DNA from: Thalassoroseus pseudoceratinae
GTDB taxonomy: Bacteria; Planctomycetota; Planctomycetia; Planctomycetales; Planctomycetaceae
Reading direction: 5' to 3'
Assembly (NCBI RefSeq): GCF_011634775.1
Contig: NZ_JAALXT010000005.1
Location: forward strand, 248,001 to 312,000
Length of the DNA: 64,000 bases
The translations under genes were made by a program, and so were the position numbers. Below are positions 1 to 9,639 of the stretch, in pieces. The notes under the pieces are model-generated. The model did not search any database, was not told where the DNA came from, and saw nothing but the letters and a program-made list of their open reading frames with translations. The stretch's first letter is position 1, and each line of letters starts with the position of its first letter.

Positions 1-524
1 TTGTTGATTCGCCAGGTGTATGTGCCTTTCGTCCACGAGAACGGTCGCCGCACGCTGGCAAACTCGCCCTCGTATCCCGCACTTTCGACGAGGCAATTTT
101 CAGCGACCGTTTGCACATGATCGAGACCGATCGGGGTTTTCTCGTCCTCCGACCATCGCGAGAAAATCGCCCCTTTGCCGCGATGCACGCGTTTGCGTTC
201 GTTCTTGCTGGGCCAACCGTTGATGTTCGTTTGGATGCCGCCATAGAACTTCAAACCGTTGATTTGAGCAATGCCACACGGCGACACATACAAGTTGTAC
301 GTTTCGGGCACATCCCGGTCGATTGTGATATCCATCTCCAGCGAGCGGAAATCCCGTGTGGGGCCGTCGAGGTCCCACCAGACGTTCGCGAGGTGCCACG
401 GTCGCCGAGGCAACTTCACTCCAACAGCGGCCGCCATCTCTTCGGGAGACGACTGGGCACACGGGTCTTCCTCCGCGAAAAGTATTGATGGAGCCAACAC
501 CACAATGGCAAGAAACATTCGCAT
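1..524 (-). CDS. Secreted DUF3472-like protein, truncated at left edge
   Basis: This reading frame starts with ATG at 524 and runs open off the left edge, giving 174 visible residues. A short hydrophobic leader (MRMFLAIVVLAPSILFAEED) suggests export. The visible part contains NLYVSPCG, GLKFYGGIQTN, GAIFSRW and FASVRRPFSWTKGTYTW. From memory these resemble the N-terminal half of DUF3472 proteins, secreted proteins common in planctomycetes with no fixed biochemical role. The upstream base context has no strong ribosome binding site. A second ATG lies two codons downstream. The family assignment is moderate; the coding call is firm because the leader, composition and frame are coherent over the whole stretch. 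Confidence 0.65.
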   Translation of the reverse strand, partial: MRMFLAIVVLAPSILFAEEDPCAQSSPEEMAAAVGVKLPRRPWHLANVWWDLDGPTRDFRSLEMDITIDRDVPETYNLYVSPCGIAQINGLKFYGGIQTNINGWPSKNERKRVHRGKGAIFSRWSEDEKTPIGLDHVQTVAENCLVESAGYEGEFASVRRPFSWTKGTYTWRIN

Positions 525-645
525 GAGCAGGGGTCTTCCAGTCCGGGGACGGTCGAATTCCGACCGAGTTTTCACATTCGAGTTGTGAAAATCTAACGGA
601 TTGCGTTCCCCGTCGAAAGTTGAAGCCCACTCAACGATGGCGATT

Positions 646-2034
646 TCAGTCCTCCGCGCGGCTGTTGTCACCACACATTTTGACAATTCGCGGATTGAAG
701 CGGCCGACAATTTCCACCAAATCGGCTTGTTGCTGCATCACCGTATTAATGTCCTTGTAGACACCCGGAACTTCATCCGCACCGGCGGACAGAATGCGGA
801 TTCCTTTCTTCTCTAAGTCTTTGCGGACGGCATTGAACGTGAACTTCGCCTTGGCTTTTTTGCGACTCATCTGACGACCAGCCCCGTGCGACGCGGACCG
901 CAAACTCGCTGCATGACCAGTCCCACGAACCACAAATGCCGGGTCGGCCATCGAACCGGGAATCACACCAAGTTCCCCCGCCGACGCCGGTGTTGCCCCC
1001 TTGCGATGCACGATGACTTCCTTCCCATCGTGCACTTCCTTCCACGCAAAGTTGTGGTGATTCTCCACGCCACTAATGATGTCCACGCCGAGCAACTTCG
1101 AAACCAGCCGATGGATCACATCGTGATTGGCCGCCGCGTAATCGCCCATCAAGTTCATGGCGTTCCAGTAGTCCTGACCTTCGGGCGAGTCGAGATCCAA
1201 CCACGCGAGCCGACCGAGATCTTTGTACTTTCGCGGCAACTTTGCCTGGGCAATCGCCGAGTACGTGGAACACACCGACGCCCCGGTTCCGCGACTTCCG
1301 CTGTGCGTCATCAACGCGACATATTCGCCCGCATCGAGGTTCAATTCCTCATCGCGAACGGGCAGGGTGAACACACCGAATTCGGCAAAGTGATTCCCGC
1401 TACCGGATGTGCCAAGTTGTCGCCAGGCTTTGTCTTTGTTTTCGCGAGTGACGCGGGTGATGGACCAATCCGCATCCATCACGGCGTGTTCTTGCGGTCG
1501 CTTGTGTTTCGCCCCGATCCCGAACCGTGTCCCCTTTTCCAACGCGGTGCGATAATCTTCGAAGCGGGTTTTCAAGGATTCCGTAGGCATATCCAAAATC
1601 GACAGCTTCATTCGACACGCGATATCCACGCCGACTGCGTACGGAATCACAGCGTTCTCGCAGGCCAACACGCCACCGATCGGCAACCCGTAACCCACGT
1701 GCGCATCGGGCATCAATGCAGCCCCGACGGCACTCGGCACGGAACACGCTTGCCGCATCTGTGCATGGGCGGCTTGATCAATGTCCTCGCCCCAGGTGCG
1801 ATACTCGATCGGCTCGGCGGGTTCAAATTGTCGATCTTCGATGATCGAAGTGGCCAACCCGCCAAAGTAGGGATGGTCGGTATGCTGATCGGGGGCACTC
1901 ACAATGTCGCGAACAAGTTTTTTGACGTTCAGCGATTTCAGTTCACCGGCTTTCGCGGCCGCTTGAATTGCCGTGAGCGCCGCCGGAATACAGTCATCCG
2001 GCACACCGAGCTTACGCAGTTGATTGTTGTTCAT
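646..2034 (-). CDS. rtcB: RtcB family 3'-phosphate RNA ligase
   Basis: RtcB joins RNA 2',3'-cyclic phosphate or 3'-phosphate ends to 5'-hydroxyl ends with GTP and Mn2+, in RNA repair or tRNA maturation. The 462 residues carry the family motifs in order: MPDAHVGYGLPIGG (about 108-121), GVDIACRM (135-142), QLGTSGSGNHF (206-216), HSGSRGTG (244-251), HHNFAW (326-331), HRKGATPA (343-350), PGSMADP (359-365) and SHGAGR (382-387). H383 corresponds to the histidine that is guanylylated in characterised RtcB enzymes. Length is slightly above the E. coli protein. No RtcA, archease or RtcR gene is adjacent. It follows the GNAT gene by 47 bases on the same strand and may be co-transcribed. Confidence 0.95.
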   Translation of the reverse strand: MNNNQLRKLGVPDDCIPAALTAIQAAAKAGELKSLNVKKLVRDIVSAPDQHTDHPYFGGLATSIIEDRQFEPAEPIEYRTWGEDIDQAAHAQMRQACSVPSAVGAALMPDAHVGYGLPIGGVLACENAVIPYAVGVDIACRMKLSILDMPTESLKTRFEDYRTALEKGTRFGIGAKHKRPQEHAVMDADWSITRVTRENKDKAWRQLGTSGSGNHFAEFGVFTLPVRDEELNLDAGEYVALMTHSGSRGTGASVCSTYSAIAQAKLPRKYKDLGRLAWLDLDSPEGQDYWNAMNLMGDYAAANHDVIHRLVSKLLGVDIISGVENHHNFAWKEVHDGKEVIVHRKGATPASAGELGVIPGSMADPAFVVRGTGHAASLRSASHGAGRQMSRKKAKAKFTFNAVRKDLEKKGIRILSAGADEVPGVYKDINTVMQQQADLVEIVGRFNPRIVKMCGDNSRAED

Positions 2035-2081
2035 GTTAGAAGGACATCATTTTCGCGAACGGGTTCGCCCTGCGGTGACGT

Positions 2082-2606
2082 TCAATATTCCCGCTGGATT
2101 TGTTTTTCGTCGTAGAGCACGAAGCCCGCTTTCTGGTACATCGCCAAAGCGGCCGGATGGTCGAAAGTGCACGTATGAAGCCAGAACCGTTGCGGCGAAC
2201 CTTGCCAAATCTTGTCGATCACCCACCGCAAAAACCAGGAGCCAATTCCCTGCCCATGCCAATCGGGCATGAGTCCGAATTGCACGAGTTCTATGTTCGC
2301 TGGTTCCCGTCGGCAGATTTCCGCGAAGCCGATCGGTGTACCGTCGAGATGCAACACGAGAACGTCATCGAGCGGATCATGGATGATCTCCGTGAGTTCC
2401 TCATCCGAGAGTTTTCGACGACTCAGCCAGCGATAGTTCTCCCCAACCGCGTTGTAGAGAAATCGGTAATACGGAACCGACGGATTCACCGCATGAATCA
2501 CCGTCAGCCCGTCACGCGGCGGCTCCAACGAGAGTTCCGGTCGAGACAGCATCTCCAGGTAGTACACGGTGACATCGTGAAGTTTCGGCGAGTCGGCTTG
2601 TGTCAT
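2082..2606 (-). CDS. GNAT family N-acetyltransferase
   Basis: A 174-residue acetyl-CoA dependent N-acetyltransferase of unknown substrate. The frame extends upstream to 2738 but there it would overlap the pseudopilin gene, so the ATG at 2606 (MTQADSPKLHDV) is the better start. The GNAT fold is visible as an acceptor-side region with DVLVLHLDGTPIGFAEI, then the acetyl-CoA binding motif PDWHGQGIGSWFL (Q-x-x-G-x-G type), and the closing HPAALAMYQKAGFV element. It is a cytoplasmic enzyme with no leader. It lies 31 bases downstream of the pseudopilin gene and 47 bases upstream of rtcB, all on the same strand. Substrates of such stand-alone GNATs cannot be read from sequence. Confidence 0.85.
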   Translation of the reverse strand: MTQADSPKLHDVTVYYLEMLSRPELSLEPPRDGLTVIHAVNPSVPYYRFLYNAVGENYRWLSRRKLSDEELTEIIHDPLDDVLVLHLDGTPIGFAEICRREPANIELVQFGLMPDWHGQGIGSWFLRWVIDKIWQGSPQRFWLHTCTFDHPAALAMYQKAGFVLYDEKQIQREY

Positions 2607-2637
2607 GGGCGGTCTGTGTTGCAAATGAGAGTTGGTT

Positions 2638-3381
2638 TCAAGTTCCGTCAGCGTCCGAAGTGTTCTTGGTAGGATCCTGGGTGATGGTGACAATCGCTCG
2701 TCGTTCCGCGATCGGCATGTCGGCCCCGATCGGTGCACAAACTCCGTCGGCGAAACTCAGATGCATGTTGTGATCATGCGGGAAATTGAGTTCCTCTGTC
2801 AAACCGATGAGATATGCTCCATCGGTGTCCTGCGGTGCCATCCACGGGACGGCGTCATCGACAGAAACTTCGAGCACCATCCCGGTGTGTTCCAACCCTT
2901 GCGAAAATTCCGAAACCGGCCGGCCACGAGTCGGATGAAATGCGTGATCCTGACCGACGATTCCCAAATATGTCGTGTGAAAGGCGGGGAGTTCGATCGA
3001 CGGACACCGGTAGTATTGCAGATCGAGATTGGGCGTCACTGCATTGACTGGGTCATCCCAAGGTTTGGATAGATCGAGGGAATCATACAAGCTTCCTTGT
3101 TCGAAGAAGGGCAGAATCAGCGTTCGCCAACTGTGCAACCGCTCGCCATCGTCATTGGTGGTCGATGCGGGCGGAAAGACACCGTGCACATCCAAGTAGT
3201 TATGGAGTGCAAGACTGTGATGCTTGAAGTATCCGCGACACTGCGTCCGTCGGGCCGCCTCTCGGGCATCGATGACCGCGGGAATCAACAATGCGAGCAG
3301 AATACCAATGATGGCCAAGATGACGATCAACTCCAACAACGTGAAGCCATCACGGCATTTCGCATCGGTTTGAGCTCGCAT
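2638..3381 (-). CDS. DUF1559 pseudopilin-like protein (H-X9-DG)
   Basis: This 247-residue protein has a type IV prepilin N-terminus: a short basic leader, then GFTLLELIVILAIIGILLAL with expected cleavage after Gly12 and methylation of the following Phe. The body is the DUF1559 (SBP_bac_10) domain, including the usual AREAARRTQC and LHNYLDVHGVFPP segments. The C-terminal half carries the processing-associated H-X9-DG motif exactly (HDHNMHLSFADG). Planctomycete genomes carry many such genes; they are thought to be pseudopilins assembled by a type II secretion or type IV pilus-like machine, with no proven function. No pilus assembly gene is adjacent. Confidence 0.93.
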   Translation of the reverse strand: MRAQTDAKCRDGFTLLELIVILAIIGILLALLIPAVIDAREAARRTQCRGYFKHHSLALHNYLDVHGVFPPASTTNDDGERLHSWRTLILPFFEQGSLYDSLDLSKPWDDPVNAVTPNLDLQYYRCPSIELPAFHTTYLGIVGQDHAFHPTRGRPVSEFSQGLEHTGMVLEVSVDDAVPWMAPQDTDGAYLIGLTEELNFPHDHNMHLSFADGVCAPIGADMPIAERRAIVTITQDPTKNTSDADGT

Positions 3382-3613
3382 GAAAACCTCGGGAAAATGA
3401 CGGGGATGAAATGCTCCCGTGTCGTCAACTCTAACAGTTCACAACCGGGATTGCAGGAATTCTTGGTTTTCCGGACCTCGGAGCGTTGTCACGGGTGGGC
3501 ATTGGGCCAAACCAAGAAAAGCTGGAGAAGTTAGCGGAAGATTGCCGATTCTTCCGATTAGACCTCCGGGTACCGGTCTACACATTAGAGGATGACCAGA
3601 GGCGGAATCACTC

Positions 3614-4906
3614 GTGCATCGTTTGCTTCGATCTGCGGACATCATCTGCCTGATTGCAGCGGGTCTCCTCATCGCCTGGTCTCCAGCCAACGTATTCGGC
3701 GAAGACGTCAAATCGCAGACGGAATGGTTCGAAGCGGGCTACGATAACGGCCTCTTCCTACATGCTTTGCAGGACAACGGACATTCATTCGCGCTGAAGT
3801 CCAACGTTCGTGGACAGTTTCGCTACTCGGCATTCATACCGAACAGCGATGTTCCACCGCCGCTGGTGCAGACGGAATCGAATAACGAAAGCCGAAGTGC
3901 TTTCGATGTGGAACGAGCGAGGCTCTTGTTCTCCGGCCATGCATTTGATCCCGATTTGACGTTCTTCACGCAAATCGATGGCGACACGGACGGCGACCAA
4001 ACTCTCGAATTCCTAGACTATTGGGTCGCCAATCGCAGAAACGAACACCTCACACTGTTGGTTGGTCGGCGACGCGTTCCCGGTGTCCGGCAGTGGTTAT
4101 TGAGTTCAATGAACACGCGATTGGTCGATCGCCCCGTGCCCGTGGACTTCTTCCGTCCCGGCCGAACAGTCGGGCTTTGGGCATTCGGAAAAATCGTTGA
4201 CGACCTGCACTACGAAACAATGGTCGGGAACGGCTATCGCACGTCGAATTTGGCGTCGGGGGAGTTTGGCGAAGGGTTCGTGGTCGCGGGGCAGGTTCGC
4301 TGGACGCCGCTCGCGGAATTCGGCGTTGGCGTGACGGATTTTGAATACCACGATGAACTGGCGGTGGCTCTCGGTCAAACGCTGACGTTCTCATCCCAGA
4401 ACGATCGACGCTTGGGAGAAACGTCGTTGCCGGAAGTGGACACGGTCCGCGAAATCAACGGTGTTCGCCTTGCGGAAGCGTTCGCAATGTTCGGCCGAGT
4501 GACAGGTTACGACGTGACCGTTTACTCCGTCGATGCCGCTTTCAAGTATCGCGGTTGGAGCATGAATGGCGAGTACATCTTTCGATCCATCGGAGATCTG
4601 CACACACAATCGGGGCTTTCACCGTCCGTGGTGATTGATCAGCACGGGTTCTATCTCGAAGGTGGAAAGTTTTTGATTCCGCAACGTCTAGACGTCAACG
4701 CTCGCATCTCGAAAGTTTTTGGCCGACTCGGTTCCGCGTACGAGTACGCCTGCGGTCTCAACTACTTCCCAACGAGCGATCGCCGCATCAAACTCTCGAT
4801 GGATGCCACCCGGCTGATCGACGTTCCCTTGCAAAACCCGAGCAGCGACATCAACGTCGGCGACAACGGCGTGTTGATTCGCACGCAATTGCAACTGATG
4901 TTCTGA
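3614..4906 (+). CDS. Outer-membrane porin, phosphate-selective porin O/P-like
   Basis: The 430-residue product has an N-terminal signal sequence (LIAAGLLIAWSPANVFGED) followed by alternating hydrophobic and polar strands that end in an aromatic residue (LQLMF), as in outer-membrane beta-barrels. Segments such as FDVERARLLFSGHAFDPDL, FFTQIDGDTDGD and LLVGRRRVPGVRQWL resemble the OprO/OprP porin family, where the barrel passes anions such as phosphate or oligosaccharides. The start is GTG at 3614, preceded by AGAGGCGG as a plausible ribosome site. It is convergent with the downstream sulfatase gene, 17 bases apart. Ligand specificity cannot be inferred; the porin call is firmer than the phosphate label. 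Confidence 0.8.
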   Translation: MHRLLRSADIICLIAAGLLIAWSPANVFGEDVKSQTEWFEAGYDNGLFLHALQDNGHSFALKSNVRGQFRYSAFIPNSDVPPPLVQTESNNESRSAFDVERARLLFSGHAFDPDLTFFTQIDGDTDGDQTLEFLDYWVANRRNEHLTLLVGRRRVPGVRQWLLSSMNTRLVDRPVPVDFFRPGRTVGLWAFGKIVDDLHYETMVGNGYRTSNLASGEFGEGFVVAGQVRWTPLAEFGVGVTDFEYHDELAVALGQTLTFSSQNDRRLGETSLPEVDTVREINGVRLAEAFAMFGRVTGYDVTVYSVDAAFKYRGWSMNGEYIFRSIGDLHTQSGLSPSVVIDQHGFYLEGGKFLIPQRLDVNARISKVFGRLGSAYEYACGLNYFPTSDRRIKLSMDATRLIDVPLQNPSSDINVGDNGVLIRTQLQLMF

Positions 4907-4923
4907 GATCGCCTCGCCGCCCC

Positions 4924-6813
4924 CTACGGCACGGTCCGGGTTGTGCCTTCGAGTTCGTTCAACGCTCGGTTGATCACACGGACGACGTACTTGCCATTCG
5001 CGTAGAGATTCTTGCGAGGTTTCAGAGCTTGATGCATGGCATCAAGCACGGGGCGGGCTTGGTCGTCAATTTCATCGAGCACGATCGCCGCGTGCAACCG
5101 CTCCCACTGAGCACCGTTGTCCAGAACGTTGGTCAGAACGGGGAGGGCTTGCTGATCGGCACCGAGTCGGCACAACGCTCGGGCAGCCGCGACCCGCACA
5201 ACGGCGGAATCGTCTTCCAACGCATTCGCGACCTCATCTTTGGCGGAAACCGCCTCGGAACCTATGTTGCCCACGCCAACGGCCCCCCAATATCGGACGG
5301 CAGCATCATCATGACTCAACGCATTTTTCAGAACCGGTAGGGCATCCAAACCATCGGATGCCGCCGCGGAGACTTTCGCAACATCGGCTGCCAAGGCGTC
5401 TCCACCCTCTTGACGCAGAATCGAATACCGATCACCCAATTCCTCCTCCCGTTCGACGAGAATCGGTTCGGCGATCAACCCGGTGTCTTTGGTTCGCCTG
5501 ACCCAATCGAAATGGGCGTCGCGAAGACGTTTGAGCACGTCCGCATATTTCGGATCGTCCGCAAGGTTGTGAACTTCGTGTGGGTCGGCTTCGGTGTCGT
5601 AGAGTTCCTCGACCGGTTTGGTCGGGGCGAAGAATTTCTCGGCGTGCACCCCCAATTCCCCCGCCGCATGCACCCGCCGAAGTTCCCGCATAGTGGCTCC
5701 TTTTTCGGGTGTGTTCATGTACTGATAATACGTCTTCAACGGTTCGTAATTGCGGATGTACTGAAAGCGTTTGTCACGAGCCATGCGGATGATGTCGTAG
5801 CGTTCATCCATCCGATCCCGAGCGCCAAAAATGTACTCACGCGGAGCGGGTTGATTCGGACCAAGAAACGGTTTTCCTTGAACGTGCTGCGGAATTTCCA
5901 CTCCCGCGAGATTCAACACGGTCGGACCGAAGTCGATGGAACTCACCAGCCGATCGGTCACGGTTCCCGGTTCGGTGTTCCCATCGGTCCGGAGATTCGA
6001 CGGCGTCCGCACGATGAGCGGAATCCGTGTGCCGGAGTCGTACAACCACCGTTTTGCTCGCGGCAAACCGACACCATGATCCGACCAGAACCAAACAATC
6101 GTGTTCTCGTAAAGGCCATCATCTTTGAGTTGTTGAATCAGATCGCCCGCCCAGGCGTCCATTGCGGTGATGAGTTCGTAGTTGCGTTTCCAATCCTCCC
6201 GCACGATCGGCGTGTCGGGGTAATACGGCGGCAGCGTGGTCAGTTCTTTCGCGTTCTGTCGCTCATCGGGTGACAGGTCTTTGGTGACGCTTTCATACTT
6301 CGATTTTGAAGCGATCCCGCTTTCATGACAGCCGGTGAAGTTGAACACCGCGAAGAACGGTTGCGACTTGTCCGGTCGATTTCGCCAATGGGCTTTACGG
6401 CTGGATTCGTCCCACGAACCCTTCGGAGTTTTGAACTGGTAGTCTTGCTTGGAATTGTTGGTGCAATAGTAACCAGCGTTTCGCAGATAGGTGGGAAACG
6501 GTTTGACGTATTCCGGCAGCTTGGCATTGCCTCGCATGTGTTGTGTGCCGAGCGTGGTTTGATACATCCCCGTGATGATCCCACTCCGACATGGGGCACA
6601 CACGCCCGCCGTCGTGAATGCATGGGTGTAGCGAACGCCTTCGGTCGCCAACTGATCCAAGTGCGGCGTGATCGCATGGGGATCACCGTAACATCCCAGA
6701 TGCGGACTGATGTCCTCCGCCGAAAGCCACACGATGTTTGGTCGCTCGGCCGCGAACGCGGATTGGGAAACAATCACGAAGGTCAGAGCAACAAGGGTTC
6801 GAAGCGCGTTCAT
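4924..6813 (-). CDS. Sulfatase with C-terminal HEAT repeats
   Basis: A formylglycine-dependent sulfatase, predicted to be exported and to hydrolyse sulfate esters on polysaccharides. Start ATG at 6813 gives a clean signal peptide ending SQSAFA-AE; the frame could extend to 6864 but that would put 17 polar residues ahead of it. Asp-containing metal site motif IVWLSAEDI follows, then the modification motif CAPCRSG with the catalytic Cys72 (C-x-P-x-R), and the later motifs TIVWFWSDHG and FGARDRMDE. After about residue 480 the chain changes to helical repeats (AVRYWGAVGVGNIG, VVRVAAARALCRLG), typical of HEAT repeats. Length 629 residues, longer than a plain sulfatase because of that tail. A cognate formylglycine-generating enzyme is not in the window. 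Confidence 0.93.
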   Translation of the reverse strand: MNALRTLVALTFVIVSQSAFAAERPNIVWLSAEDISPHLGCYGDPHAITPHLDQLATEGVRYTHAFTTAGVCAPCRSGIITGMYQTTLGTQHMRGNAKLPEYVKPFPTYLRNAGYYCTNNSKQDYQFKTPKGSWDESSRKAHWRNRPDKSQPFFAVFNFTGCHESGIASKSKYESVTKDLSPDERQNAKELTTLPPYYPDTPIVREDWKRNYELITAMDAWAGDLIQQLKDDGLYENTIVWFWSDHGVGLPRAKRWLYDSGTRIPLIVRTPSNLRTDGNTEPGTVTDRLVSSIDFGPTVLNLAGVEIPQHVQGKPFLGPNQPAPREYIFGARDRMDERYDIIRMARDKRFQYIRNYEPLKTYYQYMNTPEKGATMRELRRVHAAGELGVHAEKFFAPTKPVEELYDTEADPHEVHNLADDPKYADVLKRLRDAHFDWVRRTKDTGLIAEPILVEREEELGDRYSILRQEGGDALAADVAKVSAAASDGLDALPVLKNALSHDDAAVRYWGAVGVGNIGSEAVSAKDEVANALEDDSAVVRVAAARALCRLGADQQALPVLTNVLDNGAQWERLHAAIVLDEIDDQARPVLDAMHQALKPRKNLYANGKYVVRVINRALNELEGTTRTVP

Positions 6814-7014
6814 AGTGTTCAACAATCGTGTTTCTTGGCTGAGTTGCGTGGAACATTCTAGCAAACCGCGTTTGTCAGTGAGGAGCGTGCCACTGCTGGC
6901 TCGTCCCGCAGCGTTTTCAACCGTTTTTTATTGTAAGCTGGTGATTCGCACTCTTTCCTCAAGAATGTTCCGTCCTCGATGATCTTGAGTTCTGGTCTTA
7001 CTGACCCTGACGAA

Positions 7015-7872
7015 CTACAACCGATCGTAAGGGAGTTCAAAGAGTTCATCCATGAGACTGACGTCGCCGGTTTCGAATCCTCTGCGGAACCAACGGGCAC
7101 GTTGGGCTGCCGTGCCATGCGTAAACGAATCCGGTACGGCGTGGCCTTGGGCTTCGCGTTGGAGGGTGTCGTCGCCGATCTGGTTGGCGGCGTTGATGGC
7201 TTCTTCGATGTCGCCCGGTTCGAGAAATTTCTTTTCTTTCTGTCCGTAATGGGCCCAGACCCCGGCGAGAAAATCGGCCTGCAACTCCAGGCGGACGGAC
7301 ATCCGGTTCTTGCCCTCGCGGGATTCGCCTCGTTTGGAACGCGCCATTTGCTCGGTCATGTTTTGCACATGATGACCGACTTCATGGGCGACGACATAGG
7401 CCATCGCGAAGTCCCCCGGTGCCCCGAATCGCTGGCTGAGTTCGTGGAAGAAACCCAGATCGAGATACACCTTCTGATCGGCCGGGCAGTAGAACGGCCC
7501 CACTTGCGAACTGGCATACCCACAACCGGAATTGACGGACTGTGTAAACAACACCAGGTCCGGCTCGCGGTATTGTCGGCCGAACTCCTCGGGGAAGACT
7601 TTGTTCCAAACGTCTTCGGTGTCGGCCAGAACGACGCTAACGAAGTCCTTAAGTTCTTGGTTCTGTTGCTGAGCCGCCGGATTCTGGGGAGCGGGTGCAC
7701 CGCCGCCACCGCCGCCCATTTGCAATAGAGCCCGCGGGTCGATCACCCCGAGCAGCACCAACACAATGATAATGATCGTCCCCAATCCACCGCCGCCGAG
7801 CGCGACACGGCGACCAGGCGAACCGCGACGATCTTCCACATTTTCACTCTGCCGTCGTCCACGCCATCGCAT
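7015..7872 (-). CDS. Neutral zinc metallopeptidase (YpfJ family)
   Basis: The 285-residue protein has a basic cytoplasmic N-terminus (MRWRGRRQSENVEDRRG), one membrane segment of about residues 27-45 (GTIIIIVLVLLG), a glycine/proline/glutamine linker and a zinc peptidase domain outside. The domain shows CGYASSQVGPFYCP and HEVGHHVQNM at 163-172, an HExxH zinc site with Glu164 as the general base, plus the third-ligand region around ELQADFLAGVWAH. This matches the YpfJ/putative neutral zinc metallopeptidase family (PF04228). Substrates are unknown. The gene stands alone on the minus strand, divergent from guaB. Confidence 0.93.
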   Translation of the reverse strand: MRWRGRRQSENVEDRRGSPGRRVALGGGGLGTIIIIVLVLLGVIDPRALLQMGGGGGGAPAPQNPAAQQQNQELKDFVSVVLADTEDVWNKVFPEEFGRQYREPDLVLFTQSVNSGCGYASSQVGPFYCPADQKVYLDLGFFHELSQRFGAPGDFAMAYVVAHEVGHHVQNMTEQMARSKRGESREGKNRMSVRLELQADFLAGVWAHYGQKEKKFLEPGDIEEAINAANQIGDDTLQREAQGHAVPDSFTHGTAAQRARWFRRGFETGDVSLMDELFELPYDRL

Positions 7873-8154
7873 CGCCGATTCCTCACGACCCGTCGATTGG
7901 GAAACAATTGAATGCTCTCAGTTTGGCGAGTTTCCCAGCGTTCGCAAGCCTGCCTGGATCTCCCTTCCGGGAATTCCCCACAGGAAGATCCGACTCTCAC
8001 CGATTCCACTTGGAGATGGCTAGCAATTCGGGACGGAGTTTGCCACAATCTACGTGAAACCCTTTCCGCTTCGGGATCGCGGTCTATCCAGACATTTGGA
8101 CAGGCCGCGAAGCCATAGAGGGAAATCGTTTCACCTTCCGATGGAATTCTCGCC

Positions 8155-9639
8155 ATGCAAGACCGCATCGCCTACCGCGGAGTCACTTTCGACGACGTGC
8201 TGCTGGAACCCGCTTACAGCGAAGTGATGCCCGCCGAAGTGACCACGCAATCCCGTTTGTCGCGTCATATTCCGCTCAACATTCCGGTCATCAGTAGCCC
8301 GATGGACACCGTCACCGAAAGTGACATGGCTGTCGCGATGGCTCAAGAGGGCGGAATCGGGATCGTGCACAAGAATCTCTCGATCGAGCAGCAAGCTCTC
8401 GAGGTCGACCGTGTCAAACGCAGCGAACACGGAGTGATTGTCGATCCGGTCACATTACCCCCAGATGCGTCCGTCGGAGAGGCGGCCCGCATCATGGACG
8501 AACGCAACATTGGCGGCGTCCCGATTACGCAAAACGGTGTCCTCAAAGGGATTCTGACACGTCGCGACCTCAGATTCCTCGAATCCCGAGACACGCGAAT
8601 CGCCGATGTGATGACGAAAGAGAACCTCGTCACCGCTGCCGCCGACACTGATTTGGCTTCAGCTCAACGAATTCTCTTGGAAAATAAAGTCGAGAAACTT
8701 CTCCTGGTTGACGAATCATACCATCTGAAGGGGTTAATCACGATCAAAGACATCGACAAGAATATGCAGTACCCTCGCGCGTCGAAAGATGCCCGTGGTC
8801 GGCTGCGGGTCGGTGCGGCGGTCGGGGTGCGAGACTATGAACGAGTTCACGCTCTGATTGAAAAGGGTGTGGACGTGCTCATCGTCGACAGTGCTCACGG
8901 CCACACAAAGAACGTGCTTGAAACCGTCGCGGAAATCAAGAAGCGACACGATATTGAAGTCATCGCGGGTAACATCGCGACGAAACAGGGGGCGATTGAT
9001 CTACTCAAGGCTGGGGCGGATGCGATCAAGGTCGGGATTGGACCTGGTTCGATCTGCACCACGCGAATTATTTCCGGAGTGGGCGTACCGCAACTGTCGG
9101 CCATTGCTCATGCCGCCGAAGCCGTCAAAGGAACCGATGTCCCTTTGATTGCCGACGGTGGAATCCGGTACAGCGGCGATTTGGTCAAAGCACTGGCTGC
9201 AGGGGCGCATTCGGTGATGCTCGGCGGGTTACTCGCCGGAACCGACGAAAGCCCCGGCGAACGAATTTTGTACCAAGGCCGAAGTTTCAAACGGTATCGC
9301 GGCATGGGTTCGCTGGGCGCGATGGCCAAAGGAAGTAGCGAACGATATCGGCAAGCAGCAGACGATGGGACGGGGGGCACTCAAAAACTCGTTCCCGAAG
9401 GAGTTGAAGGACGAGTTCCGTACAAAGGCCCAATTAACGCTCTGCTCTACCAACTCACAGGTGGGTTGCGAGCTGGAATGGGATATTTGGGGGTACGGAC
9501 GGTCGATGAACTGCGGACGAAAGCCCGCTTCATTCAGATTTCACCGGCCTCGGTGAGGGAGAACCATCCACATGACATTGCGATCACGCAAGAGTCGCCA
9601 AATTACACCGCTGAACATTCACCAGCGGACATTTTCTAA
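8155..9639 (+). CDS. guaB: IMP dehydrogenase
   Basis: GuaB oxidises IMP to XMP with NAD+, the first committed step of GMP synthesis in the cytoplasm. The 494 residues show the TIM-barrel start ([18 protein letters not shown]), a CBS pair at about 93-203 that regulates or tetramerises the enzyme, then VDSAHGH (245-251), the catalytic loop [15 protein letters not shown] with Cys301, [11 protein letters not shown], and the flap [11 protein letters not shown]. Length matches bacterial GuaB. The start ATG has no good Shine-Dalgarno, as is common in this window. The last 68 bases overlap the next gene in another frame. Confidence 0.98.
   Translation: MQDRIAYRGVTFDDVLLEPAYSEVMPAEVTTQSRLSRHIPLNIPVISSPMDTVTESDMAVAMAQEGGIGIVHKNLSIEQQALEVDRVKRSEHGVIVDPVTLPPDASVGEAARIMDERNIGGVPITQNGVLKGILTRRDLRFLESRDTRIADVMTKENLVTAAADTDLASAQRILLENKVEKLLLVDESYHLKGLITIKDIDKNMQYPRASKDARGRLRVGAAVGVRDYERVHALIEKGVDVLIVDSAHGHTKNVLETVAEIKKRHDIEVIAGNIATKQGAIDLLKAGADAIKVGIGPGSICTTRIISGVGVPQLSAIAHAAEAVKGTDVPLIADGGIRYSGDLVKALAAGAHSVMLGGLLAGTDESPGERILYQGRSFKRYRGMGSLGAMAKGSSERYRQAADDGTGGTQKLVPEGVEGRVPYKGPINALLYQLTGGLRAGMGYLGVRTVDELRTKARFIQISPASVRENHPHDIAITQESPNYTAEHSPADIF

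Noticed and set aside
886-2115. 409-codon plus-strand frame opposite rtcB
   Set aside because: It is the antisense of the strongly conserved RtcB frame and has no recognisable domain.
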